A DNA stretch of 64,000 nucleotides from assembly GCF_016595415.1 (NCBI RefSeq), contig NZ_JAENIO010000013.1:1-64000 (forward strand), given 5' to 3'. The position numbers and the translations under genes are program-made. This document shows positions 26,846-36,436 of this stretch, piece by piece (position 1 is the first letter of the stretch; each line of letters opens with the position of its first letter). Source of the stretch: Roseibacillus ishigakijimensis (GTDB taxonomy: Bacteria > Verrucomicrobiota > Verrucomicrobiia > Verrucomicrobiales > Akkermansiaceae). Under the pieces are notes generated by a model. The model ran no database searches and was not told the origin of the DNA. It saw only the letters and a list, made by a program, of their open reading frames with translations.

Positions 26846-28436
26846 GGGAGAATTTCTTTCGGGTGAATAGGACCACGAGCGCGATTCCGGCCAGAGGGAG
26901 GACTGCGGTGAGACCGGGGGGGAGACCCCAGGCCAGCGGGAGGTAGCCCAGGAGGAGCGCCATGGCAGCCGCGAGCCCCGCATAGGGCAGCTGGGTGGCC
27001 ACATGAGCGGTGGTGGTGATGTCACAGGCCAAGGCTGAAACGATGGTGGTGTCGCTGAAAGGGCTGGCGTGGTCGCCAAAAACCGCTCCTCCAAAGACCG
27101 CGCCGATGATGGCAGGGAGGAGGGGAGCCGCCGAGGCGACCTCCAGGGCGCTTTCGTCGTGCATGGTGAGGAAGGTGCCCAGCGCGAGGGGCATCATCAG
27201 AGCCATCGTTCCCCAGGAGGTGCCGGTGGCAAAGGCGATGAGGCAGCTGAGGAGAAAGGTCGCTCCGGGTAGATAGGAGAGGGGGAAGTTCTCCCCGAGA
27301 AGGCCCGCCAAATAAGCTCCGGTCCCGAGTGCGCTCAAGGTCGAGCCCAGGGTCCAGGCCAGCACGAGCACGAGGAGGGCGGGGAGAATGGAGCGCACGC
27401 CTTCGGGAATGGCACGCAGGCCTTCCCCCCACCGTTTTTTGGGAAAACAAAGGAGCGCTCCGGCTAGGGCAAGAGCGCCGGCCAGAATGAGGGCGTAGGG
27501 TCCCCGGCTGGTGGCGAAGGCTTGCTGAATGGAGGCCAGGGAGCTCGGGAGCGAGCCCTCTCCGCCTACGATCCAGAAGGCCAAGGGGACGGAGAAGAGG
27601 AGAATCGCCAGCGGACCCACCGTGGGCAGCCAGCCATCCTTGTCAAGCGGCAGGGTGGCTTCGGCGGTCTGGGGCGGGCGCCGGGCCCGGCTGCCCTTCA
27701 TCGGTGGCGGGCACCAGTTCCATCGGGCGGCCAGGACCACGAGGAGGAGGGAGCCGAGACAGTAGAAGTTGGTGGGAATGGATTTGAGAAACAGTAGATA
27801 AGCGGGTTCCGAAAAGGGAGAGTCCGCCAATTCTTGACTAATCAGGGTGAGTTGAAAAACGGACCAAGTGGAAAGAAAGGCCACGCAGGCGACTGCCGAG
27901 GACGTGGTGTCGACCAAATAGGCCAGCTTCTCGCGCGTGACGCCGCAGCGGTCTGCCAGCGAGCGTCCTACCCGGCCGAGCATGAGGGCGTTGGCCAAGC
28001 CATCGAAAAAACAAATCAGCCCCAGCGAAACGATGGCCAGTTGAAAGCGCTGCCCGGCTCCTCCGGAGGGAGCGGTTCGTGTGAGGCGTTGGAGGAGGGC
28101 TGCTAGTGCTCCAGAGCGATCGACCACGGCCGCAAAGGCTGCCAAGAGAAGGGTGAAAAGAAGAGCGGACCAATGCCACGAGCTGGTCAAGGCGGGACCC
28201 AGATGTTCACGGAGCCAAACTCCTGGCACGGTCCAGAGGGGGCCCGGGGTCAAGAGCGCGACCCCCAGCAGGCTCCCGGCCAGCAAGCTCCACCCGGCGG
28301 ACCTCGTCAGCGCCAGCAAGGCCAGGGCCGCGAGCGGCGGGATGAGGGGGGAGGCCTGCGGGCTGACGAGCAAAACGACTCCGCAAGCTCCGGCGACGAA
28401 CCACCCGAGCAAGTGGGAACGGCGGGGAGAGGACAT
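26832..28436 (-). CDS. Na+/H+ antiporter NhaC-family membrane protein
   Basis: A polytopic inner-membrane protein of 534 residues with about 12 hydrophobic segments. The C-terminal half carries the family motifs FATGTSWGTMALMMPLA and AVFGGAVFGDHASPFSDTTIVSA, the conserved core of NhaC-type antiporters. ATG 28436 was chosen; reading further upstream adds about 116 residues of unconserved sequence running into the next promoter region. It probably exchanges sodium for protons, or a metabolite as in some NhaC relatives. Sodium use fits a marine life style, which is an inference. Confidence 0.85.
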   Translation of the reverse strand: MSSPRRSHLLGWFVAGACGVVLLVSPQASPLIPPLAALALLALTRSAGWSLLAGSLLGVALLTPGPLWTVPGVWLREHLGPALTSSWHWSALLFTLLLAAFAAVVDRSGALAALLQRLTRTAPSGGAGQRFQLAIVSLGLICFFDGLANALMLGRVGRSLADRCGVTREKLAYLVDTTSSAVACVAFLSTWSVFQLTLISQELADSPFSEPAYLLFLKSIPTNFYCLGSLLLVVLAARWNWCPPPMKGSRARRPPQTAEATLPLDKDGWLPTVGPLAILLFSVPLAFWIVGGEGSLPSSLASIQQAFATSRGPYALILAGALALAGALLCFPKKRWGEGLRAIPEGVRSILPALLVLVLAWTLGSTLSALGTGAYLAGLLGENFPLSYLPGATFLLSCLIAFATGTSWGTMALMMPLALGTFLTMHDESALEVASAAPLLPAIIGAVFGGAVFGDHASPFSDTTIVSALACDITTTAHVATQLPYAGLAAAMALLLGYLPLAWGLPPGLTAVLPLAGIALVVLFTRKKFSLNEE

Positions 28437-28509
28437 GACGCGTTTTACCGATTGTGACCATGAAGGGCAAGAACGGCCCGTAAGGAGCGCAAAACCCCGA
28501 AGAATGATG

Positions 28510-28525
28510 AATTTTTCGAAAAATT
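28510..28525. promoter_or_regulatory. 16 bp perfect palindrome in a divergent promoter region
   Basis: AATTTTTCGAAAAATT lies between the antiporter and peptidase genes. A second shorter palindrome, CGAAATTTCG, is at 28550-28559. Both share TTTCG/CGAAA halves and could be sites for one dimeric regulator; no regulator gene is adjacent. Confidence 0.35.
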
Positions 28526-28608
28526 GTTGGAAAGTTGAAATATGCGGTGCGAAATTTCGGTAGGAAAAAGCTTGGCCTATTGGCATGTTTGTTGCAAGGG
28601 TCGTCCCG

Positions 28609-29265
28609 ATGATCGACCCGAAAGACGCCTCTAGCGCCCAAGAGCCGACTGCTGCAAAGCTTATTGAACCCTCTCTCGCCCCTTTGACGCCCCGGCGTAA
28701 ATTCATGGCGACCGCTGGATTGATGGCAGGTTCCCTCGCTTTGAGCGTCCAACGATCGGAAGCTTTCTTCTTCTTCGGTGGCAAGTCCGACCTGAATGTC
28801 GATGACCTGCCCCAAGAGTGGGTTCGCCTGCAGGGCGATAATCTCCAAGCCTACGCCCGCTACCTGGCCAAGCTGCGTTTGGAGAAAATCTCCGTGCACG
28901 ACGTCATCAAGGCCCACGCCCGGGTCAAGGGTTCGGTGTGGAACGAGATTCCGCCCCGCTCGACCTGGGACAATATGGGGCCGACTCTCAAGGCGGCGGA
29001 CCGAGTGGCGGAAGCCCTGGGATGTGGTCTCAAGGAAGTGACCTCCGCCTACCGCAGCCCGGCTTACAATTCCCGCTGCCCCGGAGCCAAGCCCCGTTCC
29101 TACCACAAGCAGAATGTGGCCTTGGACCTGATGTTCAATACCTCCCCCTCCCGCGTGGCCCGGGTGGCCCGCGAATTGCGGAACAACGGTCTCTTTCAAG
29201 GTGGAGTGGGCCGCTACAACGTCTTCACCCATATCGATACCCGCGGGTATAACGCCGATTGGTAA
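28609..29265 (+). CDS. Tat-exported M15-family peptidase (D-Ala-D-Ala carboxypeptidase-like, YcbK type)
   Basis: The 218-residue protein starts with a twin-arginine signal, PRRKFMATAGLMAGSLALS, and is therefore likely folded before export. The mature part has the M15_3 zinc motif: H in SYHKQNVALD, the D seven residues later, and the second H in FTHIDTRG. The TSAYRSPAYNSR block before it is also characteristic. It would cleave peptidoglycan peptide stems in the periplasm. ATG 28609 gives a normal Tat N-region; ATG 28585 is a possible longer start. Confidence 0.85.
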   Translation: MIDPKDASSAQEPTAAKLIEPSLAPLTPRRKFMATAGLMAGSLALSVQRSEAFFFFGGKSDLNVDDLPQEWVRLQGDNLQAYARYLAKLRLEKISVHDVIKAHARVKGSVWNEIPPRSTWDNMGPTLKAADRVAEALGCGLKEVTSAYRSPAYNSRCPGAKPRSYHKQNVALDLMFNTSPSRVARVARELRNNGLFQGGVGRYNVFTHIDTRGYNADW

Positions 29266-29310
29266 AAGGGCTTTTCGTTTAGGAGGCAGTCTTGCCGCGC
29301 AGAGGCGATT

Positions 29311-29868
29311 TCATTGCAAGCTCTTGGGTTTGCCGAGGATTTCGGCCAAGACGATGGCATCGCGCGCAGAATGGGGTTTGGCCAGTAGCTGGCGCACCTG
29401 GCTTCCCTGGCGGGCGTCGGCCTTCTTTTTATCCAGTTGCTGAAAAGCGGCGGCGGCCCGTTTTTCCTCGGCGGTGAGTTCTTTTTTTCGCCCAGCCCGC
29501 CGGATGTAGTCTTCGGGGCGGGCCGCTATGGTCGGGCCCGCTTTCTCGTCGGCAGCCGGGAGGGGAGGCGGAGTTGGCTTCTGTTCACCCCGCAACCTCT
29601 CCCGCAAGTCCTCGGGGTCGGGGGTGTGGCGGTTTTGCCGCTCGAGGATTTCCCGGCGTGCTTCTTCGAAAAAGTCGCGGAAGCTACCTCCTCCCTCCGA
29701 GGGGGGCTGCGGGTGGGTGGGGCTTCCCTCATGGGTGTAGTCTTCCCAATCGTCCTCGTCGAGAGGGCGTTTTTTGGCAAAGAGGTTCTCCAGCACCCAG
29801 CGCACCGCCCCGATGAGGAGAAAGACGAGGACGATGACGAGCTGAAAAGGAAAGTCTTCGGGAGGCAT
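29311..29868 (-). CDS. single-pass membrane protein encoded with FloA
   Basis: Product of 185 residues with one N-terminal membrane helix (about 8-26), then a Pro/Glu-rich region and helices, and a conserved-looking C-terminus LAKPHSARDAIVLAEILGKPKSLQ. I know no function for it. It starts 15 bp after the floA stop on the same strand, so it is very likely co-translated and may be a FloA partner in membrane microdomains. Confidence 0.65.
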   Translation of the reverse strand: MPPEDFPFQLVIVLVFLLIGAVRWVLENLFAKKRPLDEDDWEDYTHEGSPTHPQPPSEGGGSFRDFFEEARREILERQNRHTPDPEDLRERLRGEQKPTPPPLPAADEKAGPTIAARPEDYIRRAGRKKELTAEEKRAAAAFQQLDKKKADARQGSQVRQLLAKPHSARDAIVLAEILGKPKSLQ

Positions 29869-29883
29869 GGGAGGGGGCCGGGT

Positions 29884-30879
29884 TTAGGATTGATCGTCGG
29901 CGATGGACTTGCGCATGTCGGTATCGGCATTGACATTCTGATACTTGACGTAGTCCATGATGCCGAGGTTGCCATTGCGGAAGGCTTCGGCGATGGCGAG
30001 GGGGATATCGGCCTCGGCCTCGACTACTTTCGCGCGCATTTCCTGGGTGCGGGCGGACATTTCCTGCTCGCTGGCGACCGCTGCCGCTCGGCGCATCTCG
30101 GCTTTCGCCTGCGCCACCTGCTTGTCGGCCTCCGCTTGCTCGGCTTGCAGACGGGCACCGATGTTGTCGGCCACGTCGACGTCAGCGACATCGATGGAAA
30201 GAATTTCAAAGGACGTGCCGGCATCCACCCCCTTCTGGAGAACAAGCCGGGAGATGGAATCCGGATTCTCCAGAACGTCCTTGTAAGAGGAAGCCGAACC
30301 AACCGAGGTCACGATTCCTTCCCCGACCCGGGCGATGACCGTTTCCTCAGTGGCTCCGCCCACGAAGCGTTCCAGATTGGTCCGCACCGTCACGCGGGCC
30401 CGCACATTGACCGCGATGCCGTCCTTGGCCACCGCAGTGATTTTGGAAACGCCGGTGTTCGGGTTGGGGCATTCGATGACCTTGGGGTTGATGGAAGTGC
30501 GCACCGCCTCCAAGACCGTTTTCCCGGTGTCCTTGGTGGCGAGGTCGATGGCGCAGGCGCGGGCGAAGGGGAGGGGGATGCTGGCCTTGTCGGCCGCGAT
30601 GAGGGCGAGAACGACGTTGGTGACATCACCGCCCGAGAGATAGTGGGCTTCCAAGTCATCGGTGGAGATTTCGATATTCGCTTTCGCTGCGGTGATGCGG
30701 TTGTTGACGATGAGAGCGGGCGGAACTTTCCGCAAGCGCATGAAGAGGAGGTTGAAGAAGCCGACGGGAGCCCCGGAGACGCGGGCTTGCAGCCAGATAT
30801 TGAAAAAGTTGACGAGAAGAAGGATGAAGAGCAGGGCTACGAGGGCGGCCAAGGCGAGGAAGATGATGGAAAGGTCCAT
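29884..30879 (-). CDS. floA: flotillin-like protein FloA
   Basis: Membrane-microdomain scaffold of 331 residues, the same length as Bacillus FloA. An N-terminal hydrophobic hairpin (about 3-30) anchors it from the cytoplasmic side. The SPFH/PHB region follows, with the family blocks [39 protein letters not shown] and [16 protein letters not shown] Glu/Ala-rich helical tail (about 220-300) is the oligomerisation coiled coil. ATG 30879 matches the family N-terminus. The single-pass membrane protein gene is downstream. Confidence 0.92.
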   Translation of the reverse strand: MDLSIIFLALAALVALLFILLLVNFFNIWLQARVSGAPVGFFNLLFMRLRKVPPALIVNNRITAAKANIEISTDDLEAHYLSGGDVTNVVLALIAADKASIPLPFARACAIDLATKDTGKTVLEAVRTSINPKVIECPNPNTGVSKITAVAKDGIAVNVRARVTVRTNLERFVGGATEETVIARVGEGIVTSVGSASSYKDVLENPDSISRLVLQKGVDAGTSFEILSIDVADVDVADNIGARLQAEQAEADKQVAQAKAEMRRAAAVASEQEMSARTQEMRAKVVEAEADIPLAIAEAFRNGNLGIMDYVKYQNVNADTDMRKSIADDQS

Positions 30880-30979
30880 GGCCTCAGAAGCTATCGGTTT
30901 TCTTCTTCCCTGCAATGAAATCCGTCACCGGGGCGCTTAGGTTTTGCCGCCGGGCAGAAAGTTCGTTTCACTTGGGGGC

Positions 30980-31795
30980 GTGAGGACGATTGGAATGTTG
31001 GCTGGCAAAGGACTCTATCCCGAAGCTTTTGTGGAGGGGGCCCGTCGCCAAGGGGAGCCGCTGCGGCTGGTGTCGGTGGCCTTTCATGGTGAAACAGACC
31101 CGGCTCTGGAGTCGAAAGTCGATGTTCTGGAGTGGTTTCGCGTGGGCCAACTGGGAAAACTCATTAAATTTTTTCTGAGGGAAGGCGTGAGCGAGATTGT
31201 CATGGTGGGGCAGATCACGCCGAAGAATCTCTTCGAGTTCCGGCCCGACCTCCGCATCACCATGGCGCTGGCCAAGTTGAAGCAGCGCAATGCCGAGACT
31301 CTTTTTGGGGCCCTGGCTGACGAGTTTGCCAAGGATGGCATCACCGTTTTGCCCGCGACGACCTTTCTGGATCATCTCTTACCCCCGGCGGGCCCGGTTC
31401 TCGGGCGCGAGCTGGGGAAAGATGAGCTGGAGGCCGCGCAATACGGCTTCAGCATCGCCAAAGAGACCAGCCGCCTGGATATCGGGCAGAGCGTGGTGGT
31501 GCGGGAAGGCACCGTGTTGGCGGTGGAGGCTTTCGAGGGCACCAATGAGTGTCTCCGGCGGGGGGGAGCACTGGGCAAAGGCAAGAAAGTGGTGTTGGCC
31601 AAGGTCTCCAAGCCCAAGCAAGACATGCGCTTTGATGTCCCGGTGATTGGTCCCGATACCATTCGCATCTGTGCCGAGGCCGGGGTCGGTGCCATCGCCA
31701 TCGAGGCGGGCAAGACCCTTGTTCTGGGCTGGGAAGAAGCGACCACGCTCGCTAAGAAGCTGGGCGTGGGAGTCATCGCCCTCGCGGGAGAATAA
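30980..31795 (+). CDS. lpxI: UDP-2,3-diacylglucosamine pyrophosphatase LpxI
   Basis: Lipid A biosynthesis enzyme that hydrolyses UDP-2,3-diacylglucosamine to lipid X, replacing LpxH. The product of about 271 residues has the LpxI (DUF1009) start IGMLAGKGLYPEAF and the C-terminal catalytic domain with FDVPVIGPDTIRICAEAG and AIAIEAGKTLVL. GTG 30980 aligns with the family start; TTG 30944 is an alternative. It shares a divergent promoter region of about 100 bp with floA. Its presence indicates an outer membrane with lipopolysaccharide. Confidence 0.9.
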   Translation: MRTIGMLAGKGLYPEAFVEGARRQGEPLRLVSVAFHGETDPALESKVDVLEWFRVGQLGKLIKFFLREGVSEIVMVGQITPKNLFEFRPDLRITMALAKLKQRNAETLFGALADEFAKDGITVLPATTFLDHLLPPAGPVLGRELGKDELEAAQYGFSIAKETSRLDIGQSVVVREGTVLAVEAFEGTNECLRRGGALGKGKKVVLAKVSKPKQDMRFDVPVIGPDTIRICAEAGVGAIAIEAGKTLVLGWEEATTLAKKLGVGVIALAGE

Positions 31796-31820
31796 AAAAG
31801 CAGCTCTGAAAAGAGCTGCT
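31794..31820 (-). terminator. terminator between lpxI and a PEP-CTERM gene
   Basis: A perfect 9 bp stem AGCAGCTCT/AGAGCTGCT closed by a GAAA tetraloop (31799-31820) is followed by TTTTTT on the minus strand, 26 bases past the PEP-CTERM stop. The stem may also stop lpxI transcription on the plus strand. Confidence 0.85.
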
Positions 31821-31846
31821 CAGAAAACCTTTGAGGAGCGGAGCCT

Positions 31847-32476
31847 TTAGCGTCGGCGACGAAGAAGACTCAAAAGGCCGAGTCCACCAAGGAGGGCCGC
31901 AGTGGGTTCAGGGATGGTGTAAGTGCCGATCGGGACCGGAGTCGCGGCACTTGCGTTGTCTGTTGCGCCATCAAGAGCGTTGGGACCCGAAAAGGTCCAG
32001 TCGGCGAGGACGAATGGTCCGGCACTTGTGCCTGATACTCGGTAAGCCCAGCCATCCAGGTGCTCCCAAGGTTCGCCTGTGCCGTCCGTGTTGATGTCTC
32101 CAAAGGTGTCGATTACAGCGCCATTCATGAATACTTCAATCGCGTCGTCTCCGTTGATTGCCATCGCGGCACTAGTATAATCGGGCGAGAAACCGAAAAA
32201 ATTAGCGAATTCAACAGCTTCAGAAGCGATATAGAGGAAAGTTCCTTGGGCAACACTGACGGTGGGGAATGTAAATTCTTCCCCATCCGAGCCACCTCCG
32301 TTGTTTGCAGAGCCAAGACCATAGATGCTGAGGTCGGCAATATTCGCGGTCGCATAGATTTCGATTCCCTTCGGAGTTCCTCCAGTTAAAGGACCGTCAT
32401 AGGCAGCGGTGATGATGAGTGCTGCCGGGCTGGAAGCAGCCATGGCCAGAGAAGAGAGTGCAGTGATAAATTTCAT
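31847..32476 (-). CDS. PEP-CTERM protein with lamin-tail-like core
   Basis: Exported protein of 209 residues with signal peptide (MKFITALSSLAMAASSPA) and a PEP-CTERM tail (IPEPTAALLGGLGLLSLLRRRR). The core (about 20-140) has the run ITAAYDGPLTGGTPKGIEIYA, DEFTFP-like turns and GDDAIEVFMNGAVIDTFGDINTDG, the pattern of lamin-tail-domain proteins found in bacterial surface proteins. ATG 32476 is used; longer readings lack a signal peptide. Base composition is somewhat lower in GC than its neighbours, common for such surface genes. Confidence 0.82.
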   Translation of the reverse strand: MKFITALSSLAMAASSPAALIITAAYDGPLTGGTPKGIEIYATANIADLSIYGLGSANNGGGSDGEEFTFPTVSVAQGTFLYIASEAVEFANFFGFSPDYTSAAMAINGDDAIEVFMNGAVIDTFGDINTDGTGEPWEHLDGWAYRVSGTSAGPFVLADWTFSGPNALDGATDNASAATPVPIGTYTIPEPTAALLGGLGLLSLLRRRR

Positions 32477-32721
32477 GGGGTGTAAGGAGATAACTTGTTT
32501 AAGTACGGCCGGTTGGGGACCGAACGGAAGCAAATGAAGCACTTCTTGCACCAAGCAGGAATGTCTTCTCGGTGACGAAACCGCCATAATTTGGAAAAGG
32601 GGACCGAATTTTCTTTCCTTCTGCGGGGATGTCTGCTAAGCGCCCCAGCCCCCGCAGGATCTTGGGAGCTGACTTCAGCCTGATTTTTGACTTGTCGGAT
32701 CGAAGTGGGGATTTGTGAACC

Positions 32722-34470
32722 ATGAGTGATTTGTCGTTTCAAGAGTTGGGCCTGCCGGAGAATTTGTTGCAGGCAGTGATGGGATTGGGCTTCGAAAACC
32801 CTTCCGCGATTCAAGCCGCCGCGATTCCGGCCGCGATGACGGGAGAAGATATTGTGGGGCTTTCCCAGACCGGTTCGGGCAAAACGGCGGCTTTTGCTTT
32901 GCCCGTTTTGGCGAAAATCGATCTCAGTGATGCCTCTCCGCAGGCCCTCATCGTTTGCCCCACCCGGGAGTTGGCCAATCAGGTTTGTGAGGAAGTTCAT
33001 TCCCTGGCCAAGCATCTGGACGGCTTTCGGGCTATTCCGGTTTACGGTGGAGCGCCCATCGATCGGCAATTTCGTCAGCTCAGCAAAGGGGTTCACGTCA
33101 TTGTCGGGACTCCGGGTCGCTTGCAGGACCACTTGCGGCGAGGCACTTTCGATCCGAAAAAAGTCCGCACCGTGATTCTCGATGAGGCCGATCGCATGCT
33201 GGACATGGGCTTCCGCGAGGAAATGGAAGAGCTGCTCTCCGAGATGCCGGAGGATCGGCAGACCCTCTTCTTCTCCGCGACCATGAACAAAGGGGTGGGC
33301 GGGCTCATTCGCAAGTTTGGCAAGGAACCGCGCACCATCGAGATCGAGCGCAAAACCCTGACTGTGGAGGCCATCGAGCAGGTCTCCTACGAGGTGCGCA
33401 ACCGCTCGCGGGTGGAGGTGCTTTCCCGCTTGCTCGACATGGACGAGCCGCGTCTGGCGGTGGTCTTTTGCAACACCCGCCGGGTGGTGGACGAGGTTTG
33501 CGAGACCCTCAATGCGCGGGGTTACTCCGCCGACAAGTTGCATGGCGACATTTCGCAGGATCAGCGCGAGCGCACTCTGCGCAGCTTCCGCAAGGGCACG
33601 GTCGAGATTCTGGTGGCTACTGACGTGGCGGCCCGGGGCATCGATATCGACGAGATTGACCTGGTGGCCAACTATGATTTGCCGCAGGATCCCGAGGACT
33701 ATGTGCACCGCATTGGTCGCACGGGGCGGGCCGGACGCAAGGGCCGGGCGGTGACCTTCGTCTATGGGCGCGACATTTATCGTCTGCAGAATATCGAGCG
33801 CTACACCAAGCAGCGCATTCCGCGGGCCCGCATTCCTTCCTTGGAAGAAGTGGAGGGCAAGTTCGCCGATCAGCTCTTCGAGGGCGTGCGGGAGAAGCTG
33901 GAGGCGGGCGAATGGAAAGACTTTTCCGGACAGTTGGATCGTTTGCTCGATCAGGGGCATACGGCCACCGATGTCGCTTCCGTGCTCTTCGATATGTTGG
34001 CCGAGAGCAAGGGTCGCGAGGGGGAAGAGATTGCGGAGGATCGCCCGGGCTTCAAGCAGCGGGAACCCCGTGATGGCGGCGGCGAAATGGGCGGCGACCG
34101 TCGCGAGCGTCGCGAGCGCGAGCCCCGGAGAGATCGGGAGTTCAAGGGCGGCGCGGAGGAGGGGATGACCCGCCTTTTCCTCAACATGGGCAAGCTCGTC
34201 AATCTACAGCCCAAGGATATCGCAGGCTTGCTTTACAATGAGGCCAATCTGCCGCGCGGGGCGGTGGGGCGCATCCATATGTTCCCCAAGCATTGCCTCA
34301 TCGAGGTGCGGAGCGACGTGGCCGAGGAGGCGATTGCGGTCTCCAAGGAAGCCAAGCTCCGGGGCAAACCCTTCCGGCTGGACTTCGATCGCAACACGGG
34401 GGCTCCCGGTGGCATCGATGGGGGTCGTCCGGGCAAGAAGCCGTATCGCGGCCAAGGGAAACGGCGCTGA
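32722..34470 (+). CDS. DEAD-box RNA helicase with DbpA-type RNA-binding domain
   Basis: ATP-dependent RNA helicase of 582 residues (CsdA/DeaD group). Motifs in order: Q motif FENPSAIQ, Walker A QTGSGKT at 49-55, [24 protein letters not shown], then the second RecA domain with [11 protein letters not shown] and [13 protein letters not shown]. After a charged Arg/Glu/Gly linker (about 440-475) comes a DbpA RNA-recognition domain, starting [11 protein letters not shown] and ending near 560, and a basic Gly-rich tail. It likely acts in ribosome assembly or cold-induced RNA remodelling. The start ATG is at 32722. Confidence 0.93.
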   Translation: MSDLSFQELGLPENLLQAVMGLGFENPSAIQAAAIPAAMTGEDIVGLSQTGSGKTAAFALPVLAKIDLSDASPQALIVCPTRELANQVCEEVHSLAKHLDGFRAIPVYGGAPIDRQFRQLSKGVHVIVGTPGRLQDHLRRGTFDPKKVRTVILDEADRMLDMGFREEMEELLSEMPEDRQTLFFSATMNKGVGGLIRKFGKEPRTIEIERKTLTVEAIEQVSYEVRNRSRVEVLSRLLDMDEPRLAVVFCNTRRVVDEVCETLNARGYSADKLHGDISQDQRERTLRSFRKGTVEILVATDVAARGIDIDEIDLVANYDLPQDPEDYVHRIGRTGRAGRKGRAVTFVYGRDIYRLQNIERYTKQRIPRARIPSLEEVEGKFADQLFEGVREKLEAGEWKDFSGQLDRLLDQGHTATDVASVLFDMLAESKGREGEEIAEDRPGFKQREPRDGGGEMGGDRRERREREPRRDREFKGGAEEGMTRLFLNMGKLVNLQPKDIAGLLYNEANLPRGAVGRIHMFPKHCLIEVRSDVAEEAIAVSKEAKLRGKPFRLDFDRNTGAPGGIDGGRPGKKPYRGQGKRR

Positions 34471-34499
34471 GCTTCCCCGCCTGCTCGGGTGGCTCTCCC

Positions 34500-34967
34500 T
34501 TAGCGGGGAAAAATCGTTCCAGCGGGGGCGATCCAGAAGGTGCCGCCCGGCAAACCGTCGAAATACCAGGTGCCTTCCAGCTGCTCGCCTTGGCGGCGGG
34601 ATTCCCCGCGCAACATGAGCCGCCCTCCCAGCAGCGCGATTTCGCCCTTTTTCCCGTCAGAGGATTCATAGCGAGCCCGTTGAGTCAGATGGGGGCCGTG
34701 GTTGTCGAGCAAGATGCGGGTGGCTTCGTTTTCCGCCGAAAGGGGATCCGCCGCGAGCGAAAACCAAAGGGAGAAGGGAAGCTGGCTATTGAAGCGCCCG
34801 CTGGTGGTGGCGGAGCCGGAGTAGAAGAGGGCGCGATTGGCGGAATCGAAGCTGACATCAAGCCGGATCGCTTGGCTGGGTGGCGGGGGAGGTTCCTCCC
34901 GGCCCCCGCAAGCGGTCAGGCAAAGGGGGAGGCAGGCGAAGAGGAGGAGGCTGAGAAAGCGAGGCAT
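34500..34967 (-). CDS. lipoprotein of unknown function
   Basis: Product of 155 residues with a lipoprotein signal ending LTAC (C20), a short Pro linker, and a beta-rich body that begins AIRLDVSFDSANRALFYSG and ends with TWYFDGLPGGTFWIAPAG. No family is recognised. It starts 24 bp after the DUF-like gene upstream on the same strand and probably shares its transcript. It converges with the helicase gene. Confidence 0.6.
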   Translation of the reverse strand: MPRFLSLLLFACLPLCLTACGGREEPPPPPSQAIRLDVSFDSANRALFYSGSATTSGRFNSQLPFSLWFSLAADPLSAENEATRILLDNHGPHLTQRARYESSDGKKGEIALLGGRLMLRGESRRQGEQLEGTWYFDGLPGGTFWIAPAGTIFPR

Positions 34968-34991
34968 GGTCGGTTCAGGCTTTTTGACTAA

Positions 34992-35897
34992 TCAGGAGGG
35001 CGAAAGAGTCACTTGCGCGAACAAGTGATCCAAGGCCGCGAGCACTTGGACGCGCAAGGCCGCGGCTTTCTTCGCAAGATCTTGTTGCTGCCGGACATAC
35101 TCGCTGCGCCCGGCCGCCGTCTCGATGGTGATGGGCTCGTAGCCATAGTCGCTCAGGTCGTAGGGCGAAGCCCGCATATCGAGCTCGCGCAAGTCGCGGG
35201 CGAGAAAGAAGGTGGCGCGCAGGAGGTCCGACCCCAGCCAGGGCATGGCCTTGAAGGTCCATTTGTAGAGATCCATATTGGCATGGATGCAGCCGGGTTG
35301 CTCGAGCTCCTCGCGGTCGCGCAAGGAGGGTTGCCAGCGGTTGTGCGGGCGGGCGGCGGGGGTGAAAAAGCGAAAGGCATCGAAGTGGGTGCAGGTGAGG
35401 GCCTGGGAATCAACAAAGGCGGCAATGTCGTCCGGGCTCAGGCGCAAAGGGGCGCGCTCGCGGTGGCGCACGTCTTCGCTGCAGTAAACCATGGCCCACT
35501 CGTGGAGTCCGTAGCAGGAGAAGTGGGCCGGGCGGGCGGCTGTTTTTTCCAAGAGCCGACGGGCGAAGGCAAAGCGTTCCCAGTCCTTTTCCCGCAGAAG
35601 GGAGGGGTCGAGAGCGAGGGTAGCGCTCTCCCGGCGGTAGTATTTCTGGGAAAAGTGGCGGGGCAAGGAGCCCGCGGGGACCAGAGCCTCACCCACTGCG
35701 GGGTGCCACTGCTCCAGCTTGCCTGCCGGGTAGGAGTAGTAGCTGAAGAGAAAGTCGTGCACCGGATGTAGCTGGCCCCGGGCGCGCCGGGCGCGGAAGG
35801 CTTCCGTGAGGGGAGCCAATTCCGCACGATGGCACTCTATCCGCTCCCGCCAGCACGCGGGGGCGAGAATTCGGGAGGGAGGGATGGAGACACTCAC
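34992..35897 (-). CDS. conserved protein of unknown function, HPVHDFLFSYYSY family
   Basis: The 301-residue protein has the conserved blocks HPVHDFLFSYYSYPAGKLEQWHP near 40-62, HFSCYGLHEWAMVY near 140 and GCIHANMDLYKWTFKAMPW near 215. Relatives in Actinobacteria are often labelled 3-methyladenine DNA glycosylase, but no glycosylase helix-hairpin-helix is visible and I do not accept the function. It is soluble and rich in aromatic and His residues. GTG 35897 was chosen because longer readings run into the divergent Fur-family gene; the start is uncertain. A lipoprotein gene follows. Confidence 0.55.
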   Translation of the reverse strand: MSVSIPPSRILAPACWRERIECHRAELAPLTEAFRARRARGQLHPVHDFLFSYYSYPAGKLEQWHPAVGEALVPAGSLPRHFSQKYYRRESATLALDPSLLREKDWERFAFARRLLEKTAARPAHFSCYGLHEWAMVYCSEDVRHRERAPLRLSPDDIAAFVDSQALTCTHFDAFRFFTPAARPHNRWQPSLRDREELEQPGCIHANMDLYKWTFKAMPWLGSDLLRATFFLARDLRELDMRASPYDLSDYGYEPITIETAAGRSEYVRQQQDLAKKAAALRVQVLAALDHLFAQVTLSPS

Positions 35898-35986
35898 TTG
35901 GAGGGCAGTCTGGCAAGAAGGGGCGGCTTTCGCAAGCGCGGGAGCTTCGGGGTTGAAAGGAAGCTGATTCGAGACAATCCTAGGGC

Positions 35987-36436
35987 ATGGAGCGATGTGA
36001 ACATGGCCACTATGTCTGTGCCGATACCATTTTGGCGCGGGCCAAAGAAGCGGGCTTGCGCAAGACCAAGGCCTTGCAAGCGGTGGTGACCGCTCTGGCG
36101 GAGGAAGGCACGCCGATGCCACTCAATGATTTGGAAAAAGCCCCGGGGGTGGCGGGGCTCTGTGACCGCACCACTCTCTTTCGCCTTCTCAATCGCCTCA
36201 GCGAGCACGGACTCGTCCGCCGCCTGGGCCTGCACGAGCGCGCGGCCTACTTCACCCTCGCGATGCCGGGGGGGCACCACGATTACCTCATTTGTAAAGA
36301 TTGCGGATCGGTGGAAATTCTCGAACTCGCTTGTCCCGTAAAGGAGCTGGAGGAAGAAGTGGCCCGCACCAGTGGCTATCGCAATCTCTACCACGAGCTG
36401 GAGATTTATGGAGTTTGTCCCGCCTGCCATGGGTGA
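35987..36436 (+). CDS. Fur-family metal-responsive regulator
   Basis: A 149-residue winged-helix regulator. The N-terminal DNA-binding domain includes TTLFRLLNRLSEHGLVRRLGL; the C-terminal half has the metal-binding HHDYLICKDCG and a second C-P-A-C at the very end, the two CxxC pairs of a structural zinc. The usual Fur, Zur and Mur types cannot be separated by these motifs alone. Its last eight bases overlap the start of the SenB-like glycosyltransferase gene, so the two are translationally coupled. It begins 89 bp from the divergent unknown-function gene. Confidence 0.88.
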   Translation: MERCEHGHYVCADTILARAKEAGLRKTKALQAVVTALAEEGTPMPLNDLEKAPGVAGLCDRTTLFRLLNRLSEHGLVRRLGLHERAAYFTLAMPGGHHDYLICKDCGSVEILELACPVKELEEEVARTSGYRNLYHELEIYGVCPACHG

